This document shows positions 42,988-51,807 of a DNA stretch of 64,000 nucleotides, piece after piece. The stretch covers positions 62,001-126,000 of the forward strand of contig JBMYRB010000006.1 in the NCBI GenBank assembly GCA_049601915.1, given 5' to 3'. The DNA comes from UBA8079 sp049601915 (GTDB lineage Bacteria; Pseudomonadota; Alphaproteobacteria; UBA6615). The position numbers and the translations under genes are program-made. Under the pieces are notes generated by a model. It did no database searches and was not told the DNA's origin. It worked only from the letters and a program-made list of their open reading frames with translations. The first letter of the stretch is position 1; each line of letters begins with the position of its first letter.

Positions 42988-43434
42988 CTACAGATCCATT
43001 CGCGCCGCGAGCGCAGAAATTGCCAGCACATAGCTGTGGGAACCAAAACCGCACACGACACCTGTCGCAGCCGCGCTGATATAGGATTTATGTCGAAACT
43101 CCTCGCGCGCAAAGATGTTCGACAAATGCACTTCCACGATCGGAATATCGAGCAGTCGCAGCGCATCGTGAACCGCCACGGATGTGTGGGTGTAGGCGCC
43201 GGCGTTTATCGCCAACCCGGCGGCAGCAGTGCGTGCCTCCTGAACCCAGGCGACGAGTTCGCCCTCATGGTTGGTCTGGCGAAAATCCAGGGTGAATCCG
43301 GCCGTCTTGGCAGCTTCGATGCAGCGCGCCTCGATATCGTCCAGCGAATCCCCGCCATAGATGCCGGGCTCCCGCTCTCCGAGTAAATTTAGGTTGGGCC
43401 CGTTGAGGACCCATATGGAACCGTGCTTTGTCAC
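42988..43434 (-). CDS. aroQ: 3-dehydroquinate dehydratase, type II
   Basis: A 148-residue enzyme of the shikimate pathway. Motifs: LNGPNLNLLGEREPGIYG with the catalytic tyrosine, TNHEGELVAWVQEA, INAGAYTHTSVA, EVHLSNIFAREEFRHKS with the catalytic histidine region. I start at GTG 43434, with GGAAGAG upstream and the strand VTKHGSIWVLNGP at once; the frame is open to ATG 43554, which would add 40 unlikely residues. Confidence 0.94.
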   Translation of the reverse strand: MTKHGSIWVLNGPNLNLLGEREPGIYGGDSLDDIEARCIEAAKTAGFTLDFRQTNHEGELVAWVQEARTAAAGLAINAGAYTHTSVAVHDALRLLDIPIVEVHLSNIFAREEFRHKSYISAAATGVVCGFGSHSYVLAISALAARMDL

Positions 43435-43599
43435 CCGTCTCTTCCAATCGTCATGCAGACCCTCGCCGGTTAACACAGGCCGCGATTCAGGGCAATTAAC
43501 GTGGTATGTCGGCTGCCTGCGATTATGCGCAATCGTCGGATGGTTTGAGGCCAATTCGAACTAAAGGCGCCGCCCCGGCGTCTGGTGGGACCAGATTAT

Positions 43600-44733
43600 A
43601 TGAACGAGAAAACCGACCTCTATTTCGATAATGTGCAAACGCGAACGCCCTGCCTGGTGGTCGACCTCGACCGGGTCGCGGAAAATTACGCGCGCATGGC
43701 AAGAATGGTCCCCTGGGCCGAGATTTTCTATGCCGTCAAGGCGAACCCCGCAGCTCAGATCATCGAACGCCTGGCGGGATTGGGTGCAGCCTTCGACGCG
43801 GCGAGTCCGGCGGAGGTCGTGGCCTGTCTTGAGGCCGGTGTCTCACCGGACCGGATTTCCTATGGCAACACGGTCAAGAAGCCGTCGGATATTTCGACGG
43901 CAGTAGAAGGCGGTGTCGATTTGTTCGCTTTCGACAGCGTCGGCGAGATCGATAAGCTTGCCGCGACCGCACCCGGATCGTCAGCGGTCTGCCGGATCGT
44001 TGTCTCGAATGACGGCGCGCGCTGGCCGCTAACGCGAAAGTTCGGTTGTAACCCCGACGAGGCGGTTGAGCTTTTGACCCGGGCAAGGGACGCGGGGCTA
44101 CGCCCGGCCGGGCTGTCCTTTCATGTCGGCAGTCAGCAGACCCACCCGGCGCGCTGGTGTGAGGCGGTTAGCTTGTGTGGTGAATTGTTTGCGCGCGCGT
44201 CAGGCGCTGGCATCTCGCTCGACATCCTCAATCTGGGTGGCGGCTTTCCGGTGTCCTATGGCGATGGTGCGGTGCCCGCGCCGGAGACGGTGTTCGATGC
44301 CATTGACCGGAGCCTCGACGTCGCGTTTCCCGGCACGCGACCGCGGGTCATCCTGGAGCCCGGGCGTGCGATCGTGGCAGATGCGGGCGTCATACGCAGC
44401 GCGGTTATTCTGGTCGCCGAGCGCGCCTATAACACGACAGAACGTTGGGTTTATCTCGATGTCGGGCGCTATGGCGGCCTCGCGGAATCCGAAGGCGAGG
44501 CGATCCGCTATCGGATCGAGGCGGTCGGTTGTGATGGGCCGACCGGGCCGGTCGTGGTCGCGGGGCCGACCTGCGACAGCCATGACGTGATGTATGAGAA
44601 CGCCATGTGCATGCTCCCGCTAGCGCTGAAGGCGGGAGACATCGTCACCCTCCATGACAGCGGCGCCTACACCTCGACATATGCCTCGGTGGGATTCAAT
44701 GGCTTCGCCCCCCTTGAGGAACATTACATCTAG
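43600..44733 (+). CDS. Ornithine decarboxylase (fold type III PLP enzyme)
   Basis: A 377-residue alanine-racemase-fold decarboxylase. The PLP lysine is K47 in FYAVKANP; HVGSQQ, the phosphate-binding LNLGGGFPVSY, LEPGRAIV and the C-terminal GPTCDSHDVMYE with the catalytic cysteine are present. It makes putrescine from ornithine; lysine or both may be accepted, as in many alphaproteobacterial members. ATG at 43600 is preferred to GTG at 43585. It converges on the MarR gene with three bases between stops. Confidence 0.9.
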   Translation: MNEKTDLYFDNVQTRTPCLVVDLDRVAENYARMARMVPWAEIFYAVKANPAAQIIERLAGLGAAFDAASPAEVVACLEAGVSPDRISYGNTVKKPSDISTAVEGGVDLFAFDSVGEIDKLAATAPGSSAVCRIVVSNDGARWPLTRKFGCNPDEAVELLTRARDAGLRPAGLSFHVGSQQTHPARWCEAVSLCGELFARASGAGISLDILNLGGGFPVSYGDGAVPAPETVFDAIDRSLDVAFPGTRPRVILEPGRAIVADAGVIRSAVILVAERAYNTTERWVYLDVGRYGGLAESEGEAIRYRIEAVGCDGPTGPVVVAGPTCDSHDVMYENAMCMLPLALKAGDIVTLHDSGAYTSTYASVGFNGFAPLEEHYI

Positions 44734-44736
44734 CCG

Positions 44737-45216
44737 CTAGTCCTTGGCGGTGTTCAGCGTGTCGGCCTTGCGCTGCAGTTTGGTGAGCAGCCGGTCGAGT
44801 GTCTTGGCTTCGGCGTCGGATAATGCTTCGGCCAAGGTGGCTTCATGGGCCAGGGCGACGGGGACGATCTTGTCATGGACCGTCCGTCCCTTGCGCGTCA
44901 GTTTGGCGATCACCCGCCTGCGATCGCCGGAATCGGAATTGCGCGTCATCAGCCCGCGATCGATGAGGCGTGTCATGGCCCGGCTGACCGTGACCTTGTC
45001 CATTGCCGTTCGGGCACCGATACCCGTTGCCGCGTCGGGCCCGAAACGTCCGAGAACGGCCATCACACGCCATTCGGCCACGGTGAGACCGAAGCGATCC
45101 TGGTAGTCCCGCGCGATTGCGTTGCTGACGGTGTTGGAGAGGATCGACAGCCGGTACGGCAGGAATTTTTCCAGCGCGAGATGGGTTCTCGCGGGACCGT
45201 GTGCGATGTCGGGCAT
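44737..45216 (-). CDS. MarR family transcriptional regulator
   Basis: A 159-residue winged-helix regulator: helices with LTVAEWRVMAVLGRFG, recognition helix MDKVTVSRAMTRLIDRGL, wing SDSGDRRRVIAKLT. It is divergent from the broken 4-hydroxyphenylpyruvate dioxygenase gene, and a palindrome between them (45234-45247) is the likely operator. It may have controlled tyrosine catabolism; with the target gene broken its present role is unclear. Confidence 0.9.
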   Translation of the reverse strand: MPDIAHGPARTHLALEKFLPYRLSILSNTVSNAIARDYQDRFGLTVAEWRVMAVLGRFGPDAATGIGARTAMDKVTVSRAMTRLIDRGLMTRNSDSGDRRRVIAKLTRKGRTVHDKIVPVALAHEATLAEALSDAEAKTLDRLLTKLQRKADTLNTAKD

Positions 45217-45233
45217 GGGTAAACCTTGAAATA

Positions 45234-45247
45234 GTTACATATGAAAC
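45234..45247. promoter_or_regulatory. Likely MarR operator
   Basis: GTTACAT-ATGAAAC, a 14-bp palindrome with 6 of 7 arm positions matching, 18 bases upstream of the marR start and 66 bases upstream of the dioxygenase gene. Size and placement are typical of MarR autoregulation. Confidence 0.55.
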
Positions 45248-45312
45248 AAAAATAGATTTCTGTCCGCGTAGGGTCAATCACGCGGTTGTCATACGACATG
45301 AGGACATGCGCC

Positions 45313-46233
45313 ATGGCCGTTCAGCCGAAAGATCTTTGGGACAACCCGCTCGGTACCGACGGGTTTGAGTTTGTCGAGTGCTGCTCGCCGGTACCGGAAG
45401 AGCTTGGACGTTTGTTCGAGCAGATGGGTTTCGCCGCTGTCGCGCGGCATCGATCCAAGGAGGTGACGCTTTTCCGGCAGGGGGACGTGAACTTCATCCT
45501 GAACAACGAACCGGGGAGCTTCGCCGCCGAATTCGCGCAAGCGCATGGACCAAGCGCGTGCGCCATGGCGTTTCGGGTCCGCGATTCGTCGCTGGCTCGC
45601 GACAAAGCTTTGGAGCGCGGTGCGACCGAAGTGCCAAATCATACCGGGCCGATGGAGCTGAACATCTCGACGCTCCAGGGCAACATGGACAAGTGGGCGG
45701 GGTACTATGAGGACGTGTTCAACTTCCGAGAAGTCCGCTACTTCGATATCGAGGGCAAGCTCACCGGGTTGCATTCGCGTGCGATGACGAGCGCGGACGG
45801 CAAGATCAGGATTCCGATCAACGAACCCGCCGACGACAAGAGCTAGATCGCCGAATATCTGCGGGACTATCACGGCGAGGGTATCCAGCATATTGCGCTG
45901 AGCACGAAGGATATTTTCGCGTCCGTCGAGGCGCTCACGGCAAGGGGCGTTGCCTTCTTGGACACGCCCGATTCCTACTACGATGCACTCGATGACCGGG
46001 TGCCGGGGCATGGTGAGAATGTCGAGCGGCTGCGCGCAGGCAATATCCTGCTCGATGGCGCCCCGACCGAAGACTGGGGACTTCTGCTGCAGATATTCAC
46101 CGATACGGTTATCGGCCTGATTGTCTTCGAGATCATTCAGCGCAAGGGCAACGAGGGTTTCGGCGAAGGCAACTTCAAGGCCTTGTTCGATGCGATCGAG
46201 GAAGACCAGATCCGCCGGGGTGTTCTTCACTAA
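45313..46233 (+). pseudogene. hppD: 4-hydroxyphenylpyruvate dioxygenase, broken
   Basis: The sequence reads as HPPD from MAVQPKDLWDNPLGTDGFEF to FGEGNFKALFDAIEEDQIRR, but two defects are visible. A TAG at 45844-45846 follows RIPINEPADDKS where other HPPDs have Gln, and the same frame then continues IAEYLRDYHGEGIQHIAL to 46233. Before that, GPMELNISTLQ joins GNMDKWAGYYEDVFNF directly, so about 55 residues containing the first iron-ligand histidine (in the family's DHLTHN text) are gone. The later His (GIQHIA) and Glu (FEIIQR) remain. Even read-through would not give an active dioxygenase. Confidence 0.88.
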
Positions 46234-46235
46234 GA

Positions 46236-46889
46236 CTAGTTCGTATCGAGATATCCGCGGATCGCGGTGAACACGTCCTCGAACATCGGCGTCGTCAGGC
46301 GACCCGTGTTCGTGTTGTAGCGCGAGCAGTGATAGCTGTTCATCAGCAGGATCGGTCGGTCGTTTTGCGTGATCTCGTGTTGTGCGCAATGGCCGAATTT
46401 GAAAGCCGACTGTTTGTAGCCAAGGGTCGCTAATGTGGCGTTATGGGCGAGCCCACCGAGCGCTAGGATGACCCGGAGCTCGGTCATGGCATCGAACTCG
46501 GAGATCAAGAATGGCCGGCACGCCTTGACCTCGGCCCCGACCGGCTTGTTCTGCGGCGGCACACAGCGTACGGCGTTGGTGATCCGGCAGTCCGACAGCG
46601 CGATACCGTCGTCGGGCCGCGCGGCATAGGTGCCTCGCGCGAATCCGAACTTCACGAGCGTCGGGTAGAGCAGGTCACCGGCATAGTCGCCGGTAAACGG
46701 GCGCGCCGTGCGGTTCGCTCCCTTCAGACCCGGTGCGAGGCCGACGATCAGTAGCTGCGCGTCCGTTGCGCCGAAGCTGGGTACCGGGCCGTTATGGAAG
46801 TCCGGGAACTTCGCCTGATTGTCGGCTCTGAAGTCCACTAGGCGTGGGCACAGAGGACAGTCGGGGGCGGGGGCGTTCAGCATGTCCAT
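46236..46889 (-). CDS. Uracil-DNA glycosylase family 5 (UDGb)
   Basis: A 217-residue DNA repair glycosylase. The iron-sulfur cysteines begin with CPLCPRL near the N-terminus; the glycosylase loop is VGLAPGLKGANRTARPFTGD, typical of UDGb, and the second motif is in SYHCSRYNTNTGRLT with the catalytic-region His. It removes uracil and other deaminated bases. It converges on the broken hppD gene with two bases between them. This is intact, unlike the UDG-family remnant at 14.8 kb. Confidence 0.9.
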   Translation of the reverse strand: MDMLNAPAPDCPLCPRLVDFRADNQAKFPDFHNGPVPSFGATDAQLLIVGLAPGLKGANRTARPFTGDYAGDLLYPTLVKFGFARGTYAARPDDGIALSDCRITNAVRCVPPQNKPVGAEVKACRPFLISEFDAMTELRVILALGGLAHNATLATLGYKQSAFKFGHCAQHEITQNDRPILLMNSYHCSRYNTNTGRLTTPMFEDVFTAIRGYLDTN

Positions 46890-47047
46890 GAATCCTCGCC
46901 CAAAATGCTAAAACGTGTCGTCGCGACCAACCGGGCGATGCCTTCACGCGGGTGTTTCGAATTGGCGTTTTCGATCGTTTGTCTAGATAACGCGCGGTTG
47001 TCGGGCTGTCCAGATGGCGGCACGCGCGGGCGTTTTGGAGAAATTGC

Positions 47048-47539
47048 ATGATCTTGATCGGGCTAGGCGCCAATCTTCCCGGCGCCGATGGCAGCGCACC
47101 CCGCGACACACTCGCGTCCGCGCTTCAGGAGATCGGGGCTGCGGGTGTCACCGTGGTTTGCCGGTCACAATGGTATTCCAGTGCACCGGTGCCGGCGTCC
47201 GATCAACCCGATTATGTGAATGCTGTCGCGCAACTGGAAACAGAGCTGCCGCCGGGGCCCTTGCTGATATTACTGCACGATATTGAAACCCGGCTTGGGC
47301 GCGTGCGTTCGTCGCGTGATGCGGCCCGTATCATCGATATCGACCTGCTCGACTATCACGGAGCGATCGACGGCGGATGGCCTGTTTTGCCCCATCCGCG
47401 CATGGCGGATCGTGCGTTTGTACTCCGTCCGTTGCAGGACATTGCACCCGGTTGGTGCCATCCCGCGAGCGGAGAAGGAGTTTCGGTGTTGCTGGCACGG
47501 GCGGTGGATAGTGAAGACGTCCGCCCGTTGACGGCATAG
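47048..47539 (+). CDS. folK: 2-amino-4-hydroxy-6-hydroxymethyldihydropteridine diphosphokinase
   Basis: A 163-residue HPPK of folate synthesis. Hallmarks: MILIGLGANLP, SQWYSSAPVP, QPDYVNAVAQLET, IETRLGRVRSSRDAARIIDIDLL with the magnesium-binding aspartates, and LPHPRMADRAFVLRPL. It transfers pyrophosphate from ATP to the pterin. It is the first gene of the plus-strand core block and stands apart from rpoZ by about 100 bases with a promoter. Confidence 0.93.
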   Translation: MILIGLGANLPGADGSAPRDTLASALQEIGAAGVTVVCRSQWYSSAPVPASDQPDYVNAVAQLETELPPGPLLILLHDIETRLGRVRSSRDAARIIDIDLLDYHGAIDGGWPVLPHPRMADRAFVLRPLQDIAPGWCHPASGEGVSVLLARAVDSEDVRPLTA

Positions 47540-47576
47540 TCTTTGGGTCGGAATTTATTGCGGCGCACCCAAATGC

Positions 47577-47605
47577 TTGGCTTTTCAAGTTTTTGTGCCT
47601 ATATA
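47577..47605 (+). promoter_or_regulatory. Candidate promoter of rpoZ
   Basis: TTGGCT (47577-47582), 17-base spacer, TATATA (47600-47605). Both boxes match the sigma-70 consensus at 4 of 6 positions; the rpoZ ATG is 35 bases further on. Confidence 0.5.
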
Positions 47606-47640
47606 CAGGCCGAATTCAATGATTGTCCGGAGACATCTGA

Positions 47641-48039
47641 ATGGCCCGCGTAACAGTTGAAGATTGCATCGAAAAGGTTTCGAACCGGTTTGATCTGGTC
47701 ATGCTCGCGTCCCAGCGTGCACGCGAAGTGTCGGCCGGCGCGCCGATCACGGTTGAGCGCGACAACGACAAGAACCCGGTGATCGCACTGCGCGAAATTG
47801 CCGACGAGACTGTAGAGCTGGAGCATCTCCAGGAATCGCTGATCGTCAGCCAGCAGAAGCATGTCGAGTTCGATCTTCCCGAAGAGGATGAGGTCATCGA
47901 ACTGCTCGAATCAGAATCCAACATCGCCGGCGTCACGCCGGATGCTCCCGAGGCCGACGCCGAGGCGGGTGCGGAACCGGGCATGCCGGAAATGCGCTTC
48001 GAGGATGCGGTGGACGAAAGCCAGGACAGCACCAGCTGA
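47641..48039 (+). CDS. rpoZ: DNA-directed RNA polymerase omega subunit
   Basis: A 132-residue omega subunit: MARVTVEDCIEKVSNRFDLVMLASQRAREVSAGA followed by NPVIALREIADETV, as in all RpoZ. Omega helps fold beta-prime and, in many bacteria, contributes to a ppGpp site. The acidic C-terminal extension (residues 85-132) is usual in Alphaproteobacteria. It precedes the ppGpp enzyme gene, as in most Proteobacteria. Confidence 0.95.
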   Translation: MARVTVEDCIEKVSNRFDLVMLASQRAREVSAGAPITVERDNDKNPVIALREIADETVELEHLQESLIVSQQKHVEFDLPEEDEVIELLESESNIAGVTPDAPEADAEAGAEPGMPEMRFEDAVDESQDSTS

Positions 48040-48177
48040 TCTGGCGAACCAGAAAAACGGCGCCTGGCGCCGCCCCGTCTTCACACGGGCAATGAATTTG
48101 GATTAGCCCGGGCGCACATCAGTGCATCCGGGTTTTGTCGTCGGGCCCTTGGGTCCGTAAAAGGTTATGATGTTGCC

Positions 48178-50355
48178 ATGATGCAGCAAATGGAACTGGT
48201 CGAACGGGTGCGCGCATACGATCCGGGTGCGGACGAGGATGCGCTGGTTCGCGCCTATGATTTCTCGATGAACGCGCACAGTTCCCAGACGCGCGCATCG
48301 GGCGATCCCTATTTCAGCCACCCGCTCGAGGTCGCCGGCATCCTGACCAACTATCATCTCGACACGGCGTCGATCGTGACCGCGTTGCTGCACGACACCA
48401 TCGAGGACACTGACGCGACCGGGGAACAGATTTCGGAGCTCTTCGGCGAAGAGGTCGCGCAGCTGGTCGACGGCGTGACCAAGCTGACCCAGCTTGAGCT
48501 TCAATCCGACCGGGCCAAGCAGGCGGAGAATTTCCGTAAGCTTCTTTTGGCGATGAGCCGCGATATCCGTGTGCTTTTGGTGAAGCTCGCCGATCGGCTG
48601 CACAACATGCGCACGCTGGAACACATGGTCGGTGATGAGCGGCGCCTGCGGATCGCGCGCGAGACGATGGATATCTATGCGCCGCTGGCCGAGCGTATCG
48701 GCATGCACGGTATCAAGGATGAGCTCGAGGACAGGGCGTTCCGCGAGATCAATGGCGAGGCGCGTGATTCCATTTCGCGGCGGCTCGAGTTCCTGCGGGC
48801 CGAAGGCGAGGATGTGGTCGAGAAGGTCGTGCGGGAGTTGCGCGACGTGCTTGCGGAAACCGGAATCGAGGCGGATGTCGCGGGACGCGAAAAATTGCCC
48901 TATTCGATCTGGCGGAAGATGCAGCGTCAGCAATCGTCGCTTGAGCAATTGTCCGACATCATCGCCTTTCGCGTGATCGTCCCGAACGTCCCTCAATGCT
49001 ACCAGGCGCTGGGTGTTGTCCATAGCCGGTACCGGGTCGTGCCCGGCCGGTTCAAGGACTACATCTCGAACCCCAAGCCCAACGGCTATCGTTCCCTGCA
49101 CACGAGCGTTCTCGGCCTGTCGGATCAGCGGATCGAAATCCAGATCAGGACGCGAGAAATGCACGACGTTGCCGAACGTGGTGTTGCGGCGCACTGGATA
49201 TACAAGGATGTCGGCTCGGGGCCGGGTTCGAGTACGACCAAGGCGGAGAGCGAACAGTATCGCTGGCTGCAGGAACTGCTGGAAATTCTCGACAATGCGT
49301 CCGCGCCGGAGGATTTCCTGGCCCACACCCGGCTCGAGATGTTTTCGGACCAGGTGTTCTGTTTCTCGCCCAAGGGGGACGTGTATTCGCTGCCGCGTGG
49401 TGCGACGCCGATCGATTTTGCCTATGCCGTTCATACCGAAATCGGTGACCGGGCGGTGGGCGCCAAGATCAACGGCCGCAACCTGCCGCTGCGCACCGTT
49501 CTGCAAAACGGCGATCAGGTCGACATTCTGACCTCCAAGAACCAGACTCCGTCGCCAGAATGGGAAAAGCTGGTGATGACCGGAAAGGCGAGGGCGCGTA
49601 TTCGCCGCGTCTTGCGCGAGGACCAGATGCGCCAGTATGTCGATCTGGGCCAAAGCATCGTCGAGAAGGCTTTTGGCCGATTTGGCGAGACCCTTTCGGA
49701 TGTCAATCTCGATACCGCTTTCCGTGAGTTCCACGCGGGCTCCCGCGACGATCTGTTCGCGATGGTGGGGCAGGGTGTCTACACCGGTGCCGATGTGGTG
49801 CGATCCATATTCCCCGACCGGTCGGACGAGAAAAGCGGCAAGAAGTCAGGCGGATCGATTTTCTCTCTCCGCCGGCGGCGCGACCAATCGTCCGATGGAG
49901 AACATGCGGTCCCGATTAGCGGCCTGACACCGGGCATTGCGGTGCACATGGCCAAATGCTGCTACCCCCTGCCGGGGGATCGTATCGTCGGGATCATGAC
50001 CACGGGCAAGGGGGCCACGGTTCACACAATCGATTGCATGACCCTCGAAGCTTTTGTCGACAGCCCGGAGCGCTGGATCGACGTCGACTGGGACCGCGAG
50101 CAGGACGGTAGTACGGCGCAAGTCAGTCGCCTGAATATTACGCTCATGAATGAACCTGGCAGCCTGGCCGAGATGGCGGAGACCATCGCTGCGGCGCGGG
50201 GGAATATTTCGAACCTGAAATTCACGAACAGAACGGCAGACTTTTTCGACATGGTAGTCGATATCGAGGTCGACGACGCAAAACACCTCAACAGCATCGT
50301 AACTAGCCTCCGCGGGCGCCGATCCGTCAGCACCGTGGAGCGCGCCCGCAGTTAG
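48178..50355 (+). CDS. rsh: Bifunctional (p)ppGpp synthetase/hydrolase (RelA/SpoT homologue)
   Basis: A 725-residue Rsh. The hydrolase HD domain is intact (YFSHPLEVAGIL, LLHDTIEDTD), the synthetase domain has DIIAFRVIV and PKPNGYRSLHT, the TGS domain begins FSPKGDVYSLPRGATPIDFAY, then a zinc-finger-like CCYPLPGD and a C-terminal ACT domain (LNITLMNEPGSLAEMAETI). It makes and breaks ppGpp. ATG at 48178, 48181 or 48190 could be the start. Single Rsh is usual in this class. Confidence 0.95.
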   Translation: MMQQMELVERVRAYDPGADEDALVRAYDFSMNAHSSQTRASGDPYFSHPLEVAGILTNYHLDTASIVTALLHDTIEDTDATGEQISELFGEEVAQLVDGVTKLTQLELQSDRAKQAENFRKLLLAMSRDIRVLLVKLADRLHNMRTLEHMVGDERRLRIARETMDIYAPLAERIGMHGIKDELEDRAFREINGEARDSISRRLEFLRAEGEDVVEKVVRELRDVLAETGIEADVAGREKLPYSIWRKMQRQQSSLEQLSDIIAFRVIVPNVPQCYQALGVVHSRYRVVPGRFKDYISNPKPNGYRSLHTSVLGLSDQRIEIQIRTREMHDVAERGVAAHWIYKDVGSGPGSSTTKAESEQYRWLQELLEILDNASAPEDFLAHTRLEMFSDQVFCFSPKGDVYSLPRGATPIDFAYAVHTEIGDRAVGAKINGRNLPLRTVLQNGDQVDILTSKNQTPSPEWEKLVMTGKARARIRRVLREDQMRQYVDLGQSIVEKAFGRFGETLSDVNLDTAFREFHAGSRDDLFAMVGQGVYTGADVVRSIFPDRSDEKSGKKSGGSIFSLRRRRDQSSDGEHAVPISGLTPGIAVHMAKCCYPLPGDRIVGIMTTGKGATVHTIDCMTLEAFVDSPERWIDVDWDREQDGSTAQVSRLNITLMNEPGSLAEMAETIAAARGNISNLKFTNRTADFFDMVVDIEVDDAKHLNSIVTSLRGRRSVSTVERARS

Positions 50356-50447
50356 GCGGCCGGGCCTCCCGGGCACATCTCTGGGTTGACCTTTGCGTCC
50401 GCGAAAGCCAAATCTGTCGCCGAACCACAAAATAACGAGATCCTCCA

Positions 50448-51215
50448 ATGGCTTCTGATCTGCGTCTGGGCGTCAATGTCGATCATGTCGCGACCATTCG
50501 GAACGCACGCGGCGGCGGGCATCCCGATCCGGTGCGCGCGGCGCGGGCCGCCGCGGGGGCAGGCGCGGACAGTATCGTTGCGCATCTGCGCGAAGATCGC
50601 CGGCATATTTCCGACGACGACCTGGCGCGCCTCATGGATACGATAGAAATTCCGTTGACGCTGGAGATGGCTGCTACGGACGAGATGCTCGACATCGCCC
50701 TGCGCCACGCCCCGCATGCGGTGTGCATCGTGCCGGAGCGTCGTGAGGAACGCACAACGGAAGGCGGGCTTGATGTCGCCTCGGGCCACAACCATCTCAA
50801 GCGTTTCGTCGACCAATTGACGGGCAACAAGGCGATCGTCTCGATGTTCATCGAGCCTGACCGCCGCCAGATGGATGCCTCCCATTCGATCGGCGCGCCG
50901 GCGGTTGAGGTACACGTGGGCGCTTATTGCGATGCCCTGATCGAAGGTGACGAGGATACCGCGTCGGACCAGTTGGGGAGGATCATCGACGCGGCGACCT
51001 ACGGTGCGGGACTTGGTTTGCAGATTCACGCCGGTCACGGAATCACGTTTGACACGGTCGCGCCTATCGCCGCGATACCGGAAATCGTCGAACTGAATAT
51101 CGGGCATTTCATTATCGGCGAGGCGATTTTCAGCGGCCTCGACAGCTCCATATGGCGGATGCGTTCTTTGATGGATGCCGCGCGCGCAGGTGCACAGGGT
51201 GCAGCCAGCGCATGA
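50448..51215 (+). CDS. pdxJ: Pyridoxine 5'-phosphate synthase
   Basis: A 255-residue TIM barrel that condenses 1-deoxyxylulose-5-phosphate with aminoacetone-3-phosphate in the last ring-closing step of B6 synthesis. Motifs: LRLGVNVDHVATIRNARGGG, HLREDRRHI, CIVPERREERTTEGGLD, IHAGHGI and ELNIGHFIIGEAIF. The stop overlaps the acpS start (ATGA). Confidence 0.95.
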   Translation: MASDLRLGVNVDHVATIRNARGGGHPDPVRAARAAAGAGADSIVAHLREDRRHISDDDLARLMDTIEIPLTLEMAATDEMLDIALRHAPHAVCIVPERREERTTEGGLDVASGHNHLKRFVDQLTGNKAIVSMFIEPDRRQMDASHSIGAPAVEVHVGAYCDALIEGDEDTASDQLGRIIDAATYGAGLGLQIHAGHGITFDTVAPIAAIPEIVELNIGHFIIGEAIFSGLDSSIWRMRSLMDAARAGAQGAASA

Positions 51216-51670
51216 GCGAAGGTGACGCTCAAACAACCGCGGCGGCGCTTCCCATGTATCCGATGATTATCGGACTGGGCAGCGACCTGATCGACATCAC
51301 CCGGATCGAACGAACACTCGAGCGGTTTGGTGACAGGTTTGTGCAGCGCTGCTTTACCGATATCGAGCAGACGAAATCGGACCGCCGGGCAAACCGCGCC
51401 GACAGTTATGCAAAGCGCTACGCCGCGAAGGAAGCCTGCTCCAAGGCCTTGGGTACTGGCTTTCGAAAGGGTGTCTTCTGGCGCGACATGGGCGTCATAA
51501 ATCTGCCATCGGGCAAACCCACCATGGCGCTGACTAACGGTGCGGCGGCGCGCTTGGCCGAGATCACGCCCCCGGGCATGAAACCGCTGATCGAATTGTC
51601 GCTGACCGACGAACCGCCGATCGCTCAGGCCATCGTTATCATCTCGGCGATCCCCGATCTGGGCAACTGA
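51212..51670 (+). CDS. acpS: Holo-[acyl-carrier-protein] synthase
   Basis: A 152-residue phosphopantetheinyl transferase. Motifs: IIGLGSDLIDITRIERTLERFG with the Mg2+-binding aspartate, and RYAAKEACSKALGTG with the catalytic Glu/Lys. It loads ACP with the coenzyme A arm. ATG at 51212 overlaps the pdxJ stop; starting at 51254 (MYPMIIGLG) would give the more usual 138 residues. Confidence 0.93.
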   Translation: MSEGDAQTTAAALPMYPMIIGLGSDLIDITRIERTLERFGDRFVQRCFTDIEQTKSDRRANRADSYAKRYAAKEACSKALGTGFRKGVFWRDMGVINLPSGKPTMALTNGAAARLAEITPPGMKPLIELSLTDEPPIAQAIVIISAIPDLGN

Positions 51671-51807
51671 GCTCGGGCATTTAATGTCCCACGGCAAATT
51701 CGTGACTGGCGAAAACCCGGCGAGAGGTCTAGAACGCGCGTCATCGCGGCCTACTTCGTGGCCCAAGGGTTTCAGCACAGGCTGACCTTCAACCGAAACG
51801 GACAGAC

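Noticed and set aside
43435..43599. Polyamine-responsive leader RNA before ornithine decarboxylase
   Set aside because: A small GC hairpin (GGCGCC...GGCG) is present, but nothing specific enough to name a known RNA element.
48057..48075. Terminator after rpoZ
   Set aside because: CGGCGCC-T-GGCGCCG can pair but leaves almost no loop and is not followed by a T-run; rpoZ and rsh may be co-transcribed.
48103..49734. 543-codon open frame on the minus strand
   Set aside because: It lies wholly antisense to rsh, and its protein has no recognisable domain and a composition expected of a complementary-strand shadow in GC-rich DNA.
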